A DNA stretch of 64,000 nucleotides from Sinohyriopsis cumingii (taxonomy: Eukaryota > Mollusca > Bivalvia > Unionida > Unionidae), in assembly GCA_028554795.2 (NCBI GenBank), contig CM068827.1, positions 70,405,809-70,469,808 on the forward strand. Direction: 5' to 3'. The position numbers and the translations under genes are program-made. The notes under the pieces were generated by a model. It made no database searches, was not told the DNA's origin, and saw only the letters and a program-made list of their open reading frames with translations. Shown here one piece after another: positions 12,460-24,605 of this stretch (the first letter of the stretch is position 1; each line of letters opens with the position of its first letter).

Positions 12460-12600
12460 GCACTTTGTTGACTTGAATAGGAATGTTTAAGTCATCTTTA
12501 TTACAGATTATTGGCCAATTCATGGTTAGCAACAGCATTCTTTGATTTTTATAATAAAAGTTATTGTTTTATCTTTTTTCAACTTCTGGTTTCATGTTAT
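12040..12600. repeat. Dispersed repeat, copy 1 (paired with 29570-29930)
   Basis: Shares scattered landmarks in the same order with 29570-29930: 'tgacaatagctagg'/'tgacaatagttagg', then a 'gtatgttgaagaaa'/'gtacattgaagaaa' segment, then 'agattattggccaattc'/'agattattggcaagttt'. This copy carries an extra (TTA)n tract of about 80 bp at 12381-12461. The family is not recognised; it looks like an old transposon or MITE without coding content. Confidence 0.55.
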
Positions 12601-13433
12601 GATGTCCTGATGCCCTGTGACACAAACCAGGAGGGTGAGGGACTAATGTAGTGTCTACAGGACACACTTTTGGCAATCATTAAATTATAGCATTTTTCCT
12701 AAACTTTTAGACCTCCCTTGTCTGTGCTTTGTGGTTATTATTTAAACAAGCTTAGTTGGTAACACCTATATTGATTGTCTAACAATGAAACCTAGTATAA
12801 AACCTAGTAACATTTGAATTAACTTTAGTGTACAACATCTAAAGTGATTATCGGACATGGAAACACGATGTAACCTTGACCTGGTGACCTTTTAATTTTA
12901 CTTCATTAAGGTGTTTATTTGGGCAGTATAATGGACAAACAAATCAAAGACAATCTGATACAATGATCCATGAGGACTCTGTTTATAATGTCGGGCGGCA
13001 GATATTATGTACCAGTGAAAACATCAGATCTGCCAGAGAAATAGGCACATTTCATGATCAGTGTAAATCTCCCACCCACCGCCCACACAGTGTGTATTAT
13101 AATTACCATAATGATTCCTAACTCCAAAAACAAGGTCACATCATGGACAAATTTAATAATAATGTAATTACAGCTATGCTGGGAGATTGCAAATGATAAA
13201 GGACCCAAAACACAGATGATTGTTGCTGTATATCATATACAACTTTAAATAACCTCTGTAGTTATAACATCATCATTTCACATTTAATTTTCACAAAATG
13301 TTCACATAGTGATTCAGATTTGCATTTATTTATTGTCAAGAGAAACTCTTTGATTTGATTAGAATGCCATGTGTAGCTATCTTCACTCAAGCAATCAGAC
13401 ATGTATCTTGCATTTTTTGACATACATCTAGTG

Positions 13434-13728
13434 CAGCGGTCTCAAACACATAGCTTGCGGGCCACGTGTGGCCTGTTGAGTTATTTCCTATGGCCTGCAA
13501 TGACACTCAGAATTTATAAAATGAATAATAATACAAATTTTTCTTCACAGCCAGCTAGTTTTGATAAAATGTTGATTATTACATTGTTTACTTCTTGTTT
13601 CCAACAATTCAGTTGGCTGCCTTTTATATGAGCTCCTTTCACTGTATGAAAAGGCTTCAGTGATGTAGCCCTCAGGCCAATGTTAGTCCTCATGCAGCCC
13701 TTATGGTGATTTGAGTTTGAGATCCCTG
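13434..13728. mobile_element. hAT-type MITE with 8-bp target duplication
   Basis: The ends are inverted: 'cagcggtctcaaac' on the left and 'gtttgagatccctg' on the right (two mismatches). The flanks are 'atctagtg' (13426-13433) and 'atctattg' (13729-13736), an 8-bp target duplication with one difference. The CAG...CTG ends, 8-bp duplication and 'gcgggccacg' subterminal sequence are typical of hAT elements. At 295 bp without a transposase ORF it is non-autonomous. It ends about 60 bp from the RPTP exon donor. Confidence 0.85.
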
Positions 13729-13788
13729 ATCTATTGGATATCTTACTCAAGAAGTTATTAAATAAATGTTATTTGCAATAATACTTAC

Positions 13789-13870
13789 GTGGAATGACAT
13801 TGGCAAATCTATTTTTTTCCTCTGCCCCATATGGAACAGCAGTCATACCAGGCATCTCATTCGGAATGGT
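13789..13870 (-). CDS. RPTP coding exon: start of PTP domain, KNRF loop
   Basis: The acceptor TTATTTACAG precedes 13870 and the donor GTAAGT follows 13789. Entry phase 0, exit phase 1. It encodes TIPNEMPGMTAVPYGAEEKN and then RFANVIP. This is the KNRY substrate-recognition loop of classical PTPs, but the Tyr that stacks on phosphotyrosine is Phe here. It joins in frame to EEFK of the exon at 32464-32553, giving the usual acidic helix that leads into the domain. Confidence 0.93.
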
Positions 13871-14059
13871 CTGTAAATAAGATGGGACTTTATGATACCT
13901 GCTTGTGTCTAAAATACATCCACCCGCAAAAAGCTTCAGTCCAGATCTGCTGTCATACTGAAACTCCCCAGAATCCTCACTGAAAGTCCCTTGCACAAGT
14001 ATGGTGATTGATACCTCAATATCCAATATACTGGAAGAATTATATTTTACCATATAATG

Positions 14060-14560
14060 TACCGCAGTATACAGTGACCTCAACTATATCACAGTATACT
14101 TGTATTGCTCCCCTGTAAAGTGTTATAGTGAGGGACTAGTGAACTATGTATAATGTACCCTTGTACAAGGTGACCTCATCTACATCACATTATACTTTTA
14201 TGGCTTCCATGAAAATTATTACAGTGCAGGACCAGTGAACTATGCATAATATACCCTAGATAAAGGTGACCTCATCTACGTCACAGTACAGTTCTACAGC
14301 TCCCATAGCAGTGTTACAGTGATGGACAAATGTACCCCTATATAAGGTGACCTCATCTACATCACAGTACACTTTTTTGACTCCTCTGAACAGTGTTACA
14401 GTGAGGGACCAATGTACTATGTTTGATGTACCCCAGTATAAGGTGACCTTGCCTATATCACAGTACAGTTCAATGGCTCCTCTGAACGGTGTTTTAGTTA
14501 GAGACCAATGTATAATGTATCCCAGTATAGGGGTTGCTCTATAGATATTACACTCTTCTG
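14060..14560. repeat. ~95-bp tandem repeat, block 1
   Basis: Recurrent landmarks are 'aggtgacctcatctac', 'atcacagta', 'cctgaacagtgttacagtg' and 'atgtacccc' in a fixed order, about five diverged units. The same repeat returns at 15120-15480 after ~560 bp of unrelated sequence, so the array was split or seeded twice. Confidence 0.85.
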
Positions 14561-15119
14561 TGAGTGACTGGTGTAAGGTGAAGTTGTTTGTATTTTCAAC
14601 ATGTAAGATGGAGAGAATGTTACTATACCTCTATCCTACTAATGTGGCTGAATCGTCTTCACATATTGTACTTAGGTAAACTGTACAAGATCTAAGCACA
14701 CAGCTAATCAAAATGTCTGCTCCCATGTGCTAAAAACATCAGTATGAATTAGTCCAAAGTACATTAAATTTTAACTTTGTCAGAGTTGGCAGTTCCAGCT
14801 TCTAAAAGTGCAATGAATGAATTACAAAATATCTAAAAAGTAAAAAGTTTTCAGCTCAATCTTTTTTCTTTACAATTTACCTTTATTTACCTCTGGAGAT
14901 AGCAGTCTTTTTAATAAGTGCACATCTAATGAAAGTCAGAGTTGTATAATGTATACCCTAAAATTACACCCATCAGTCATACACCAAAGTAGAATTAAAA
15001 TTTCTTTGAACAATACCTAAGATATGCAAGGTCTTTTCTAAATAGCCAGTACAACCAGTGAAAAAAATCTGGGAAATTCTTTTTCTTTAAAAATCTAACC
15101 ATAAGTAAAATATGAAACT

Positions 15120-15480
15120 GTACAGCACTATAATAAGGTGACATTATCCACTTCATAGTACACTTTTATGGTTCCCCTGAACAGTGTGATAGTGATGGAA
15201 CAATGTGCTATGTATAATGTACCCAAGTATAAGGTGACATTACCTGTATCACAGTACAGATCAATAACTCCCCTTATGCTATAGTAAGGGTTTAATGTAC
15301 TATATATATTGTACCCCAATATAAAGAGACATCACAGTACAATTCTGTGGCTCACCTGAACAGTGTTGTAGTGATGGATCAATGTAATGTGTATTGTGTT
15401 CCAGTATAAGGTGGCCTTTCCTATATCATGGTATGCTTTAATAATTTCCCTGAACAACGTTATAATGAGGGACCAGAACA
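15120..15480. repeat. ~95-bp tandem repeat, block 2
   Basis: Carries the same landmark order as the block at 14060 ('aaggtgacattatcc', 'cctgaacagtgtg', 'aatgtacccaag'), about four units. It ends just before the large satellite starting near 15500. Confidence 0.85.
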
Positions 15481-15499
15481 GGGTGTAAAATGAACAGCA

Positions 15500-18400
15500 T
15501 ACACTTAGATATGCTGCTGCATTATGCTATTCATGGTATGGTTCATGTTACACATAAACAATTAATGACTAAACAACACCTGAGACAACTAGAAATTTCA
15601 TGTTAAACATAAACAAATAAGGACAACCACTGAGACAACTATAAATTTCATGTTAAACATAAATAAGGACAACCACTGAGATAACTAGAAATTTCATGTT
15701 ATACATAAACAAATAAGGACAACCACTGAGATGACTAGAAATTTCATGTTATACATAAACAATTAAGGACTAAACATCTGAGACAACTAGAAATTTCATG
15801 TTATACATAAACAAATAAGGACAACCAATGAGATGACTAGAAATTTCATGTTAAACATAAATAAGGACAACCACTGAGATGACTAGAAATTTCATGTTAT
15901 ACATAAACAAATAAGGACAACCACTGAGATGACTAGAAATTTCATGTTATACATAAACAAATAAGGACAACCAATGAGATGACTAGAAATTTCATGTTAT
16001 ACATAAACAATTAAGGACTAAACATCTGAGACAACTAGAAATTTCATGTTATACATAAACAAATAAGGACAACCACTGAGATGACTAGAAATTTCATGTT
16101 ATACATAAACAAATAAGGACAACCACTGAGACAATTATAAATTTTATGTTATACATAAACAAATAAGGACAACTACTGAGACAACTAGAAATTTCATGCT
16201 ATACATAAATAAGGACAACCACTGAGATGACTAGAAATTTCATGTTATACATAAACAAATAAGGACAACCACTGAGATGACTAGAAATTTCATGTTATAC
16301 ATAAACAAATAAGGAGAACCAATGAGATGACTAGAAATTTCATGTTATACATAAACAATTAAGGACTAAACATCTGAGACAACTAGAAATTTCATGTTAT
16401 ACATAAACAAATAAGGACAACCACTGAGATGACTAGAAATTTCATGTTATACATAAACAAATAAGGACCACCACTGAGACAACTAGAAATTTCATGCTAT
16501 ACATAAATAAGGACAACCACTGAGATGACTAGAAATTTCATGTTATACATAAACAAATAAGGACAACCACTGAGACAATTATAAATTTTATGTTATACAT
16601 AAACAAATAAGGACAACTACTGAGACAACTAGAAATTTCATGCTATACATAAATAAGGACAACCACTGAGATGACTAGAAATTTCATGTTATACATAAAC
16701 AAATAAGGACAACCACTGAGATGACTAGAAATTTTATGTTATACATAAACAATTAAGGACTAAACATCTGAGACAACTAGAAATTTCATGTTATACATAA
16801 ACAAATAAGGACAACCACTGAGATGACTAGAAATTTCATGTTATACATAAACAAATAAGGACCACCACTGAGACAACTAGAAATTTCATGCTATACATAA
16901 ATAAGGACAACCACTGAGATGACTAGAAATTTCATGTTATACATAAATAAGGACAACCACTGAGATGACTAGAAATTTCATGTTATACATAAACAAATAA
17001 GGACAACCACTGAGATGACTAGAAATTTCATGTTATACATAAACAAATAAGGACAACCACTGAGACAACTAGAAATTTCATGCTATACATAAATAAGGAC
17101 AACCACTGAGATGACTAGAAATTTCATGTTATACATAAACAAATAAGGACAACCACTGAGATGACTAGAAATTTCATGTTAAACATAAACAAATAAGGAC
17201 AACCACTGAGACAATTATAAATTTTATGTTATACATAAACAAATAAGGACAACTACTGAAACAACTAGAAATTTCATGTTAAACATAAACAAATAAGGAC
17301 AACCACTGAAACAACTAGAAATTTCATGTTAAACATAAACAAATAAGGACAACCACTGAAACAACTAGACATTTCATGTTAAGCATAAACAAATAAGGAG
17401 AACCAATGAGATGACTAGAAATTTCATGTTATACATAAACAATTAAGGACTAAACATCTGAGACAACTAGAAATTTCATGTTAAACAAACAAATAAGGAC
17501 AACCACTGAGACAACTATAAATTTCATGTTATACATACACAAATAAGGACTAAACAACATCTGAGATGACTAAAAAATTCATGTTATACATAAACAATTA
17601 TGGACTAAACATCTAAGACAACTAGAAATTTCATGTTAAACATAAACAAATAAGGACAACCACTGAGACAATTATAAATTTTATGTTATACATAAACAAA
17701 TAAGGACTAAACAACAGCTGAGACAACTAGAAATTTCATGTTATACATAAACAATTAAGGACTATAAAGCCATTGAGACAACTAGAAATTTCATGTTATT
17801 CGTAAACAAATAAGGGCTAAACAACAGCTGAGACAACTAGAAATTTCATGTTATACATAAACAATTAAGGACTATAAAGCCATTGAGACAACTAGAAATT
17901 TCATGTTATTCGTAAACAAATAAGGACTAAACAACAGCTGAGACAACTATAAATTTCATGTTTTGCATAAACAAATAAGGACTATATAGCCATTGAGACA
18001 ACTAGAAATTTAATGTTACCATATACATAAACAAATAAGGACTATAGAACCATTTAAACAACTAGAAATTTCATGTTATGCATAAACAAATAAGGACTAT
18101 ATAGCCATTGAGATAACTAGAAATTTCATGTTAAACATAAACAAATAAGGACTAAACAACCACTGAGACAACTAGAAATTTAATTTACACATAAACAAAT
18201 AATGACTACAACCATTGAAACAACTAGGAATTTTATATTATACATAAATAAGTACTAAACAGCTGAGACAACTAGAAATTTCATGTCATGCATAAACAAA
18301 TAAGGACTAAACAACAGCTGAGACAACTAGAAATTTAATGTTAAACTTAAACAAATAATGACTATAAAGCCATTGAGACAACTAGAAATTTAATGTTAAA

Positions 18401-19470
18401 CATAAACAAATAAGGACTAAACAACATCTGAGAAAACTAGAAATTTCATGTTAAGCATAAACAAAAAAGGACTATAAAGCCATTGAGACAACTAGAAATT
18501 TAATGTTATACATAAACAAATAAAGACTAAACAATTGTTGAGACAACTAGAAATTTCATGTTAAACATAAACAAATAAGGACTAAGCAACCACTGAAACA
18601 ACAAGAAATTCATGTTAAGCATAAACAAATAAGGACTATGCAACCACTGAAACAACTAGAAATTTCATGTTAAGCATAAACAAATAAGGACTATGCAACC
18701 ACTGAAACAACTAGAAATTTCATATTATACATAAACAAATAAGGACTATAAAACCACTGAGACAACTAAAAATGTAATGTTAAACATAAACAAATAAGAA
18801 CTTTACAACCATTTAAACAACTAGAAATTTCATGTTATGCATAAACAAATAAGGACTATACAGCCATTGAGACAACTAGACATTTCATGTTATGCATAAA
18901 CAAATAAGGACTAAACAATGGCTGAGACAACTAGAACTTTCACATTAAACATAAACAAATAAGGACTATGCAACTACTGAGACAACTAGACATTTCATGT
19001 TAAGCATAAACAAATAAGGACTATGCAACCACTGAGATAACTAAAAATTTCATGTTAAACATAAACAAATAAGGACAACCACTGAAACACCTAGAAATTT
19101 CATGTTATACATAAACAAATAACGACTATACAGCCGTTAAGACAACTAGAACTTTCATGTCATACATAAATAAGGATTAAACAACCAATGAGACAACTAG
19201 AGATTTCATGTTAAACATAAACAAATAAGGACTATAAAGTCATTGAGACAACTAGAAATTTAATGTTAAACATAAATAAGGACTAAACAACCACTGAGAT
19301 AACTAGAAATGTCATGTTAAACATAAACAAATAAGGACAACCACTGAAACACCTGGAAATTTCATGTTATACATAAATAAGGACTAAACAACCAATGAGA
19401 CAACTAGAAATTTCATGTCATACATAAATAAGGACTAAACAACCAATGAGTCAACTAGAAATTTCATGTT
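15500..19470. repeat. 4-kb satellite, ~53-bp units, about 75-80 copies
   Basis: The unit is built on 'actagaaatttcatgtta', 'acataaacaaataaggac' and 'aaccactgagatgac'. Shorter units lack four bases (acataaataagg). A marked variant, 'acaattaaggactaaac', recurs at about 15761, 16009, 16357, 16751 and 17441, showing higher-order organisation. Units left of ~17400 are nearly identical. Those to the right are more varied (ctataaagccattg, ctaaacaacagctg), as expected of an older flank. The array stops at 19470 and two units reappear at 24605, on the other side of a retroelement. Confidence 0.97.
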
Positions 19471-19474
19471 AATC

Positions 19475-20265
19475 TGACCCATTATGTGTGGTCAGTCTGT
19501 CTGTTGGGTCTTTCTGTTAACTTCGGGGTGAGGCGGGGACCAGGGGTACACTAATTAAAACACTAAATCATATTGTAATCTACTGTTTATATCCAAAATA
19601 CACACTAGTTCTGTCCATCTCTCCAAATTCTACACTAATGTTTATCTACATTGTTTCTCACTATATTTTTCCACTCAGAACATCTATCTATCACTCCATT
19701 ATGTCTATTAGGTTTTCTTTCTCTTATCTCTTCCAACTACATCTTAACTCTACTGTCCTTTTATCTTTCTCTGCTCTCTTTCTGCTTTTCTTTCTACTTT
19801 GTATCCTTCTGCCTTCTGCTTTCTACCCCATACTATATCATGTATCTATCTATATAGACATATTGTAATCCCACACCCTTTCCCCACATTCAGAATATGA
19901 TTGGCTAACCATTACTAGATGCATGACAGCTCCCTTCCCCCAGATCATACCATAACTAAATGGTGCTGAAACAGCAGGAATATGGCCCAGTTATCCAGAT
20001 ATGTCATGAGGCAAACCTGTTTACCCAGATTTTTCAAAGCCTTCCAGAAACCCAAAAACTTGCTTGCTATTGATGTGTTTTCACACCCAACTTACATTAG
20101 TTTCCATGATGCTGACCTAGTTACCCAATCTGTCTCTGAAATTCCCATATTCACACACCCAACATATTACTAGTTAGAAACATGATATTGGTACTGCTAT
20201 ATATTTTACTTTTTCCCACACTAAAATTCCCTTTTATCATATGTACTAAGAATCCCATTGGTCAT
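19475..20265 (-). repeat. Left LTR-like direct repeat of the gypsy relic
   Basis: Shares 'attaaaacactaa', 'attgatgtgttttcaca', 'ttagtttccatgatg', 'ttactagttagaaac' and 'atatgtactaagaatccc' with the right copy. It contains about 500 bp, including a pyrimidine-rich tract (19600-19850), that the right copy lacks. The open frames at 19638-19868 come from that tract and I do not call them genes. Confidence 0.7.
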
Positions 20266-20435
20266 TTGTGCCCCACTTCCATTTTGATTTTGTTCCATGA
20301 AATTGTTATTAATCAAGCTACAGTACAGACATATATCCTATAGTATTAATATATGTATCAAAGATTCTAAAATGTAAGATCAATTTTTTTCTAACCAAAA
20401 TATAATCCTTCTTCCTTGGAAGTACTATATTTATA

Positions 20436-20561
20436 GGTTACTGCATTTGTATGGGAAAATATGAACGAGTTTTGGGATGGAATACTGCACGAACTTGTGA
20501 GTGCAGTATATCCTTCTGACAAAATGAGTTCATATTTTCCCATACAAATGCAGTAACCTTT
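20436..20561. repeat. Foldback element, ~31-bp near-perfect stem
   Basis: The outer arms 'ggttactgcatttgtatggg' and its complement 'cccatacaaatgcagtaacc' are continuous with 'aaaatatgaac'/'gttcatatttt'. Inner sequence 'atactgcac'/'gtgcagtat' extends the pairing with mismatches. The total is about 125 bp. It could form a long hairpin RNA if transcribed through the intron. It lies inside the gypsy-like relic but has no obvious role in it. Confidence 0.8.
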
Positions 20562-22860
20562 TTATTATATGCTCATTTTTTTATTCTACCTAAGGTTTAA
20601 TTATATAAACAAAATACACTTCAAGAAACAACGTAAATGAATGAATGCCATATTCCAAACTAAACACACAAGCGCAGATTTGTCATTACACAATACATCA
20701 TTATTAATGCACACATAACTCCGCCCAGATAAATTTGAACTTAGTTGCGCGCTCAACATAACTTTCGAAAGAAAATGGCGTGTCTAGTTAAAATTAAAAT
20801 TTGCAGTCATATTGTGAATGAATGCGCATTGCAACAACTGTTCCATTTGATCTGGAATGAATATATTTTGGTATTTTGTTTCAATTCGATGAAAGTTTGT
20901 GATTTTGGACTGGATTCATTTGTGCAAATTATACATGAAATACATTGGATTGAAGTGGTGCGGGAGAAGCGTGTTTATGTCTGCAAATGTGTTTCTGTTT
21001 CTGTCATTGAATGTTTGAAATCATAATGTGGGAAAAATATGAAGTCTTTCAATTGCAATTATCAAAAAGACGCTATGGAATTTAATGCTTATTTCATTTT
21101 GAGTGCAGTAAGGAGGATGCAATTGCACTTATCATCGAAATTACAGCACAATTTCTAAATGCGTAATCCAGATTGAAAACCGATGACATGGCTCATGTAA
21201 TTCGGGTTTGCAGAATTAAGAAAATACATTTTGAGGAAATTCAGGATGTAAAACTGTAAGTATATTTTATTTTGCCATTCTTATCACCAGCTAAAGAAGA
21301 CAGTATATGCCTTGTCACTTGTATGTTACTTGTAAGGACCTTATCTTCCGTCTTTTATATAATGTAGCTAGCCTAAATCCGTAACATTGTATCAATGCTG
21401 AATGTGCCAAAAGTTTTTTTGCAGTCCATGAAAATGTTTTAGTTCATTCAGAAACAAATTTAAACAACCACAGAGTAAAGAACCTCTTACGTGAGTGTAC
21501 ATGAGTTGTGTACAAATCAAAAGTGCAGGCGTCTGCGTCATTGTTTGTTTACAATAGAAAGTAGTTCCTTTATGCACGTGAATGCTATATGTGTATTGTC
21601 GTGCGCGTTCAGTATCAGGGAATGCTGAACAATTCTGACAATGTAAAGTTAACGGGGAAAAAAATGAGCATATAATAAACATGCATCCTGGAGTAACTAG
21701 TTAACACTACAACATTTTGCTAATTCCTTATACAACTTCCATTTGTGCAACAAAATATAATCTCAGTTTCCAAACAACATGAAAATAATGACAAGACTGA
21801 GGTGGACAGGACAAATAATACATCAATACAGCAAAAACATCATGTTAATTGTGTTTAAAAAGCGTCCATTTTTTTCTTTCTTCACTGTTTAGTTGAGTAC
21901 CACCCTTTTACACATGCATGACTGTAGATTCCTGTGTGCACTAAAAAGTAAGCAAGGTAGACCCTACATGACAGAGACAATATGGTCATGAATATTTCTA
22001 AAATCATTACAATTAGAAGTAACAAGGACCCTTATAAACAATTTTGTCTCATCTGGTCACATGAATGCTTCATGTGTCACATCTTCACTCATAAACCACA
22101 CATCTATTTATATTACACATCTGAATTCTCAGATTATCACTGTATAAAAATCTACTCCATCCTACCATGAACTTGGCGAATATGAACACCCTTTCCCAGA
22201 ATGTATAGACACATTTTTTCTAGTACTTACTTCCTTTTCTGTAGTTTTAAAATACTGCTTCACCCTTTTCCTTCTAACCTGGGTCAGAAACTATTTCAAA
22301 TTCTGCTAATTCAACTAGTGCCAAACACTGCATGTTCAAAGGCATAACTGTCAATTATTCTATAAGAGTGAAAACCAAACATTACAAACCTAAACCAGTC
22401 TTGTAATTAAAGAAACTTAAAAACAAATGTCCCAATGAACTGGCCCCAATTTTAACAATTTTGACAAGAATTGGCTCTTGGCTTCATTCAGCTGGCCTCA
22501 CCAAAATAAGAATAAAGACTCAGAAAGCCAAATAGACATAGTGTGATTCCCTTTTTATTAATTTTTGCTTTATTTTGTTGTTTTCTCCCCCCATACATGT
22601 AACTAGGTGGTATTTCATTATTTTACTAATTATGTGGTTTGCCATTGCGTTTTCTTTTTCCCTTGAGAGTTTTATGTATATGAAACTCTTTAATTAGAGT
22701 CTTGGGCACAAACTTCTCTATTCTACACAAAAACATATGTAATTTTCATTATGATACCCTCAGTTTGGTTAGAGTTGGATAGATTAAATCCTTGGTTCAT
22801 AGCTGTGCTGATTTATTTCAGGTCAGTGACCTGAACAGACACTTACTGATGACTGATGCT
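20562..22860. other. Interior of the gypsy relic, content not recognised
   Basis: I looked for reverse transcriptase, RNase H and integrase motifs on the minus strand and found none I could defend. The 93-residue plus-strand frame at 20745-21026 has no recognisable domain. Either pol was replaced by unrelated sequence or it has decayed beyond reading by eye. Confidence 0.4.
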
Positions 22861-22999
22861 TGGAGCCTGCCATTTGTCAAGTTGTTATTTATAGCAACAG
22901 AGAGCTGATTTAAACCCCTGATAACACTGCTAGGATTCTATTAATACATTACTGTGGAGAAAAACTGTTCTCCAGTATTCATTTTGTCAGAGAGTTCAC

Positions 23000-23300
23000 T
23001 AAGTACAACCTCAGTGGACAATTTCCTCCACTAACTGTGGTATGGCTACCTCATGCATACCACCCTGTATCTCTATGCAGTTATTTGTATAATCTGTCTT
23101 TGCTTTTTTTGTTTTTAAGAAATCTATGCCTAATATGACTGAGTAACTGAGATTTACAAATACTTAAAATTTTTATATCAACTCTGAGTGACCTACCAGT
23201 AGCACATGTCCTTTAGTACTACACATATCTATTAAAGCCTGTACTTTTTATAACACTTATTATGCTTCTAAGTTACTAATACATACAGTATTTCCTTTAC
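23000..23300 (-). pseudogene. Retropepsin-like protease remnant of the gypsy element
   Basis: Conceptual minus-strand translation gives ALIDMCST, a decayed form of the aspartyl-protease active site (usually LIDTGAS/T), and about 40 codons later SVILGIDFL, the conserved hydrophobic-hydrophobic-Gly plus DFL motif at the protease C-terminus. Stop codons interrupt the frame. The replaced TG of DTG and the stops make it inactive. Its place directly after the gag zinc knuckle supports the assignment. Confidence 0.7.
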
Positions 23301-23439
23301 CTTCCTGCCTTACATTTTCCCCATCCTTAGAAAAGTTTAAGTTTGTATCCCTGGGGATTTGGGTACGATACCCTGGGATAGGCACATATCCCTATCTTGA
23401 CTTTACTTTTGGTGGTGTGCATGGTGCAAACAGACATGC

Positions 23440-24180
23440 AGCCTTGATGTGCCCTAATTTGTTCCATTTAAAGCATCATGCATTTAGAAATCTACAATCA
23501 GATGCATTATGGCAGTACTCGCCACATTGGTAACATGGGCGTGTTGTTTCCCTCGAATCCCTAGTGGTTTCAGCCTTTTTTGCTGCTTCTTTTCCTCTGC
23601 AGGGTGTTGAGAGAGTTATTTTTAAGCTTTAGTTGTTGAATTTCAGCTCTCAAGTTCAAAATCTCTCCTTCCAGTTTTTGGGAATTCGCTGCCTCCACCA
23701 AATGAGCCATGCTGCCATACTTTGCTATATGCTCCAGTGCTTTTGTCTCCTTTGCCAAGATGAATGAGCGAACACTTGGATCCAGTCAATTTATGGCTAT
23801 GTCAAGGATTTCTGAAGTCGATTTCCACAGGTCCATCCCCTTTGATTTTACTTTCTCAAGATCACAGAGCAGAAAGTCACTTCCTTGTACATCAGATTAA
23901 GGACCTCTCACTCTGCTGTACTGTGAGACCTTTGATGGGAAGAACCTTTCTTTAAACTTTTGTGACAGTGCTGTAAAATCAGCCTGTACATCTTCTGGTA
24001 GTGAATAAAACCAGATTTTAGCTTCCCCAGATTAACTTAATGCCTGGTGTGGTGCTTTTTCTTCCTCTTTTAGTTGTTTGATTTTGCAAAACTTTTCAAA
24101 TTTTGAATGCCACACTTTTGCACTGTCCTGGTCCCCAGAGAAGGCTGGTATGGTGATGAAATCTCTCTCCCCCCACCCCT
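23440..24180 (-). pseudogene. Gag remnant of the gypsy-like element, with CCHC zinc knuckle
   Basis: Near 23493-23535 the minus strand encodes CYQCGEYCHNASDC, a perfect CX2CX4HX4C knuckle. A second, damaged knuckle follows (CFKW...GHIKAAC, Cys to Trp). Upstream, 23570-23758 encodes a charged, Leu-rich segment (GEILNLRAEIQQLKLKNN) that looks like a coiled coil. Further upstream, in shifting frames, are fragments resembling gypsy capsid (Trp/Phe-rich, WHSKFEKF type). Stops and frameshifts are frequent, so this is a pseudogene. Confidence 0.75.
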
Positions 24181-24239
24181 GACATGTTTTTTTTTGTGTA
24201 TTTTTTTCTCAGTTCCAGCTGAGCTAAAAAGTCAGCTAC

Positions 24240-24605
24240 CCCAGACTATTAAAACACTAAGTCATATTACAAAACAATTTACTTGCTATTGATGTGTTTT
24301 CACACCCAGCTTACATTAGTTTCCATGATGACGACCTACTTACCCAGATTTATCATTGCTTCACTCACATCTGTCTCTGAAATTCCCATATTCACATACC
24401 CAACATATTACTAGTTAGAAACCTAATATTGGTACTGCTATAGACTTTACTTTTTCCCACATTAAAATTCCTTTTGTCATATGTACTAAGAATTCCTTTT
24501 GTCATATGTACTAAGAATTCCTTTTGTCATATGTACTAAGAATCCCATTAGTCATATGTACTAAGAATTCCTTTGGTCATATGTACTAAGAATCCCATTG
24601 GTCAT
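24240..24605 (-). repeat. Right LTR-like copy, internally shortened, with 25-bp tandem repeat
   Basis: Matches the left LTR but lacks its ~500-bp central part. From 24478 the motif 'gtcatatgtactaagaat' is repeated about five times at a 25-bp period; the left copy has it once. It ends at the satellite fragment beginning 'aaacataaac'. Confidence 0.7.

Larger units (their letters stand above)
19475..24605 (-). mobile_element. Decayed Ty3/gypsy-like LTR retrotransposon nested in the satellite
   Basis: The two ends share a long direct repeat: 'attgatgtgttttcaca' at 20071 and 24285, then 'ttagtttccatgatg', 'cccatattcaca' and 'tactagttagaaac'. These behave as LTRs. Between them on the minus strand lie gag (with a zinc knuckle) and a retropepsin-like remnant, in the order expected for gypsy elements. 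I cannot find reverse transcriptase or integrase; the stretch 20560-22900 is unrecognised, so pol is probably lost or replaced. The ~53-bp satellite stops at 19470 and resumes at 24605, so the element landed inside the array. The exact LTR ends and target duplication were not resolved. Confidence 0.75.

Noticed and set aside
19638-19868. Hydrophobic frames of 68-76 codons as membrane proteins
   Set aside because: They come from a pyrimidine-rich tract (Phe/Leu/Ser codons) in an LTR-like repeat.
20745-21026. 93-codon plus-strand frame as a gene
   Set aside because: No recognisable domain and no supporting splice or promoter signal. It lies inside a decayed retroelement.
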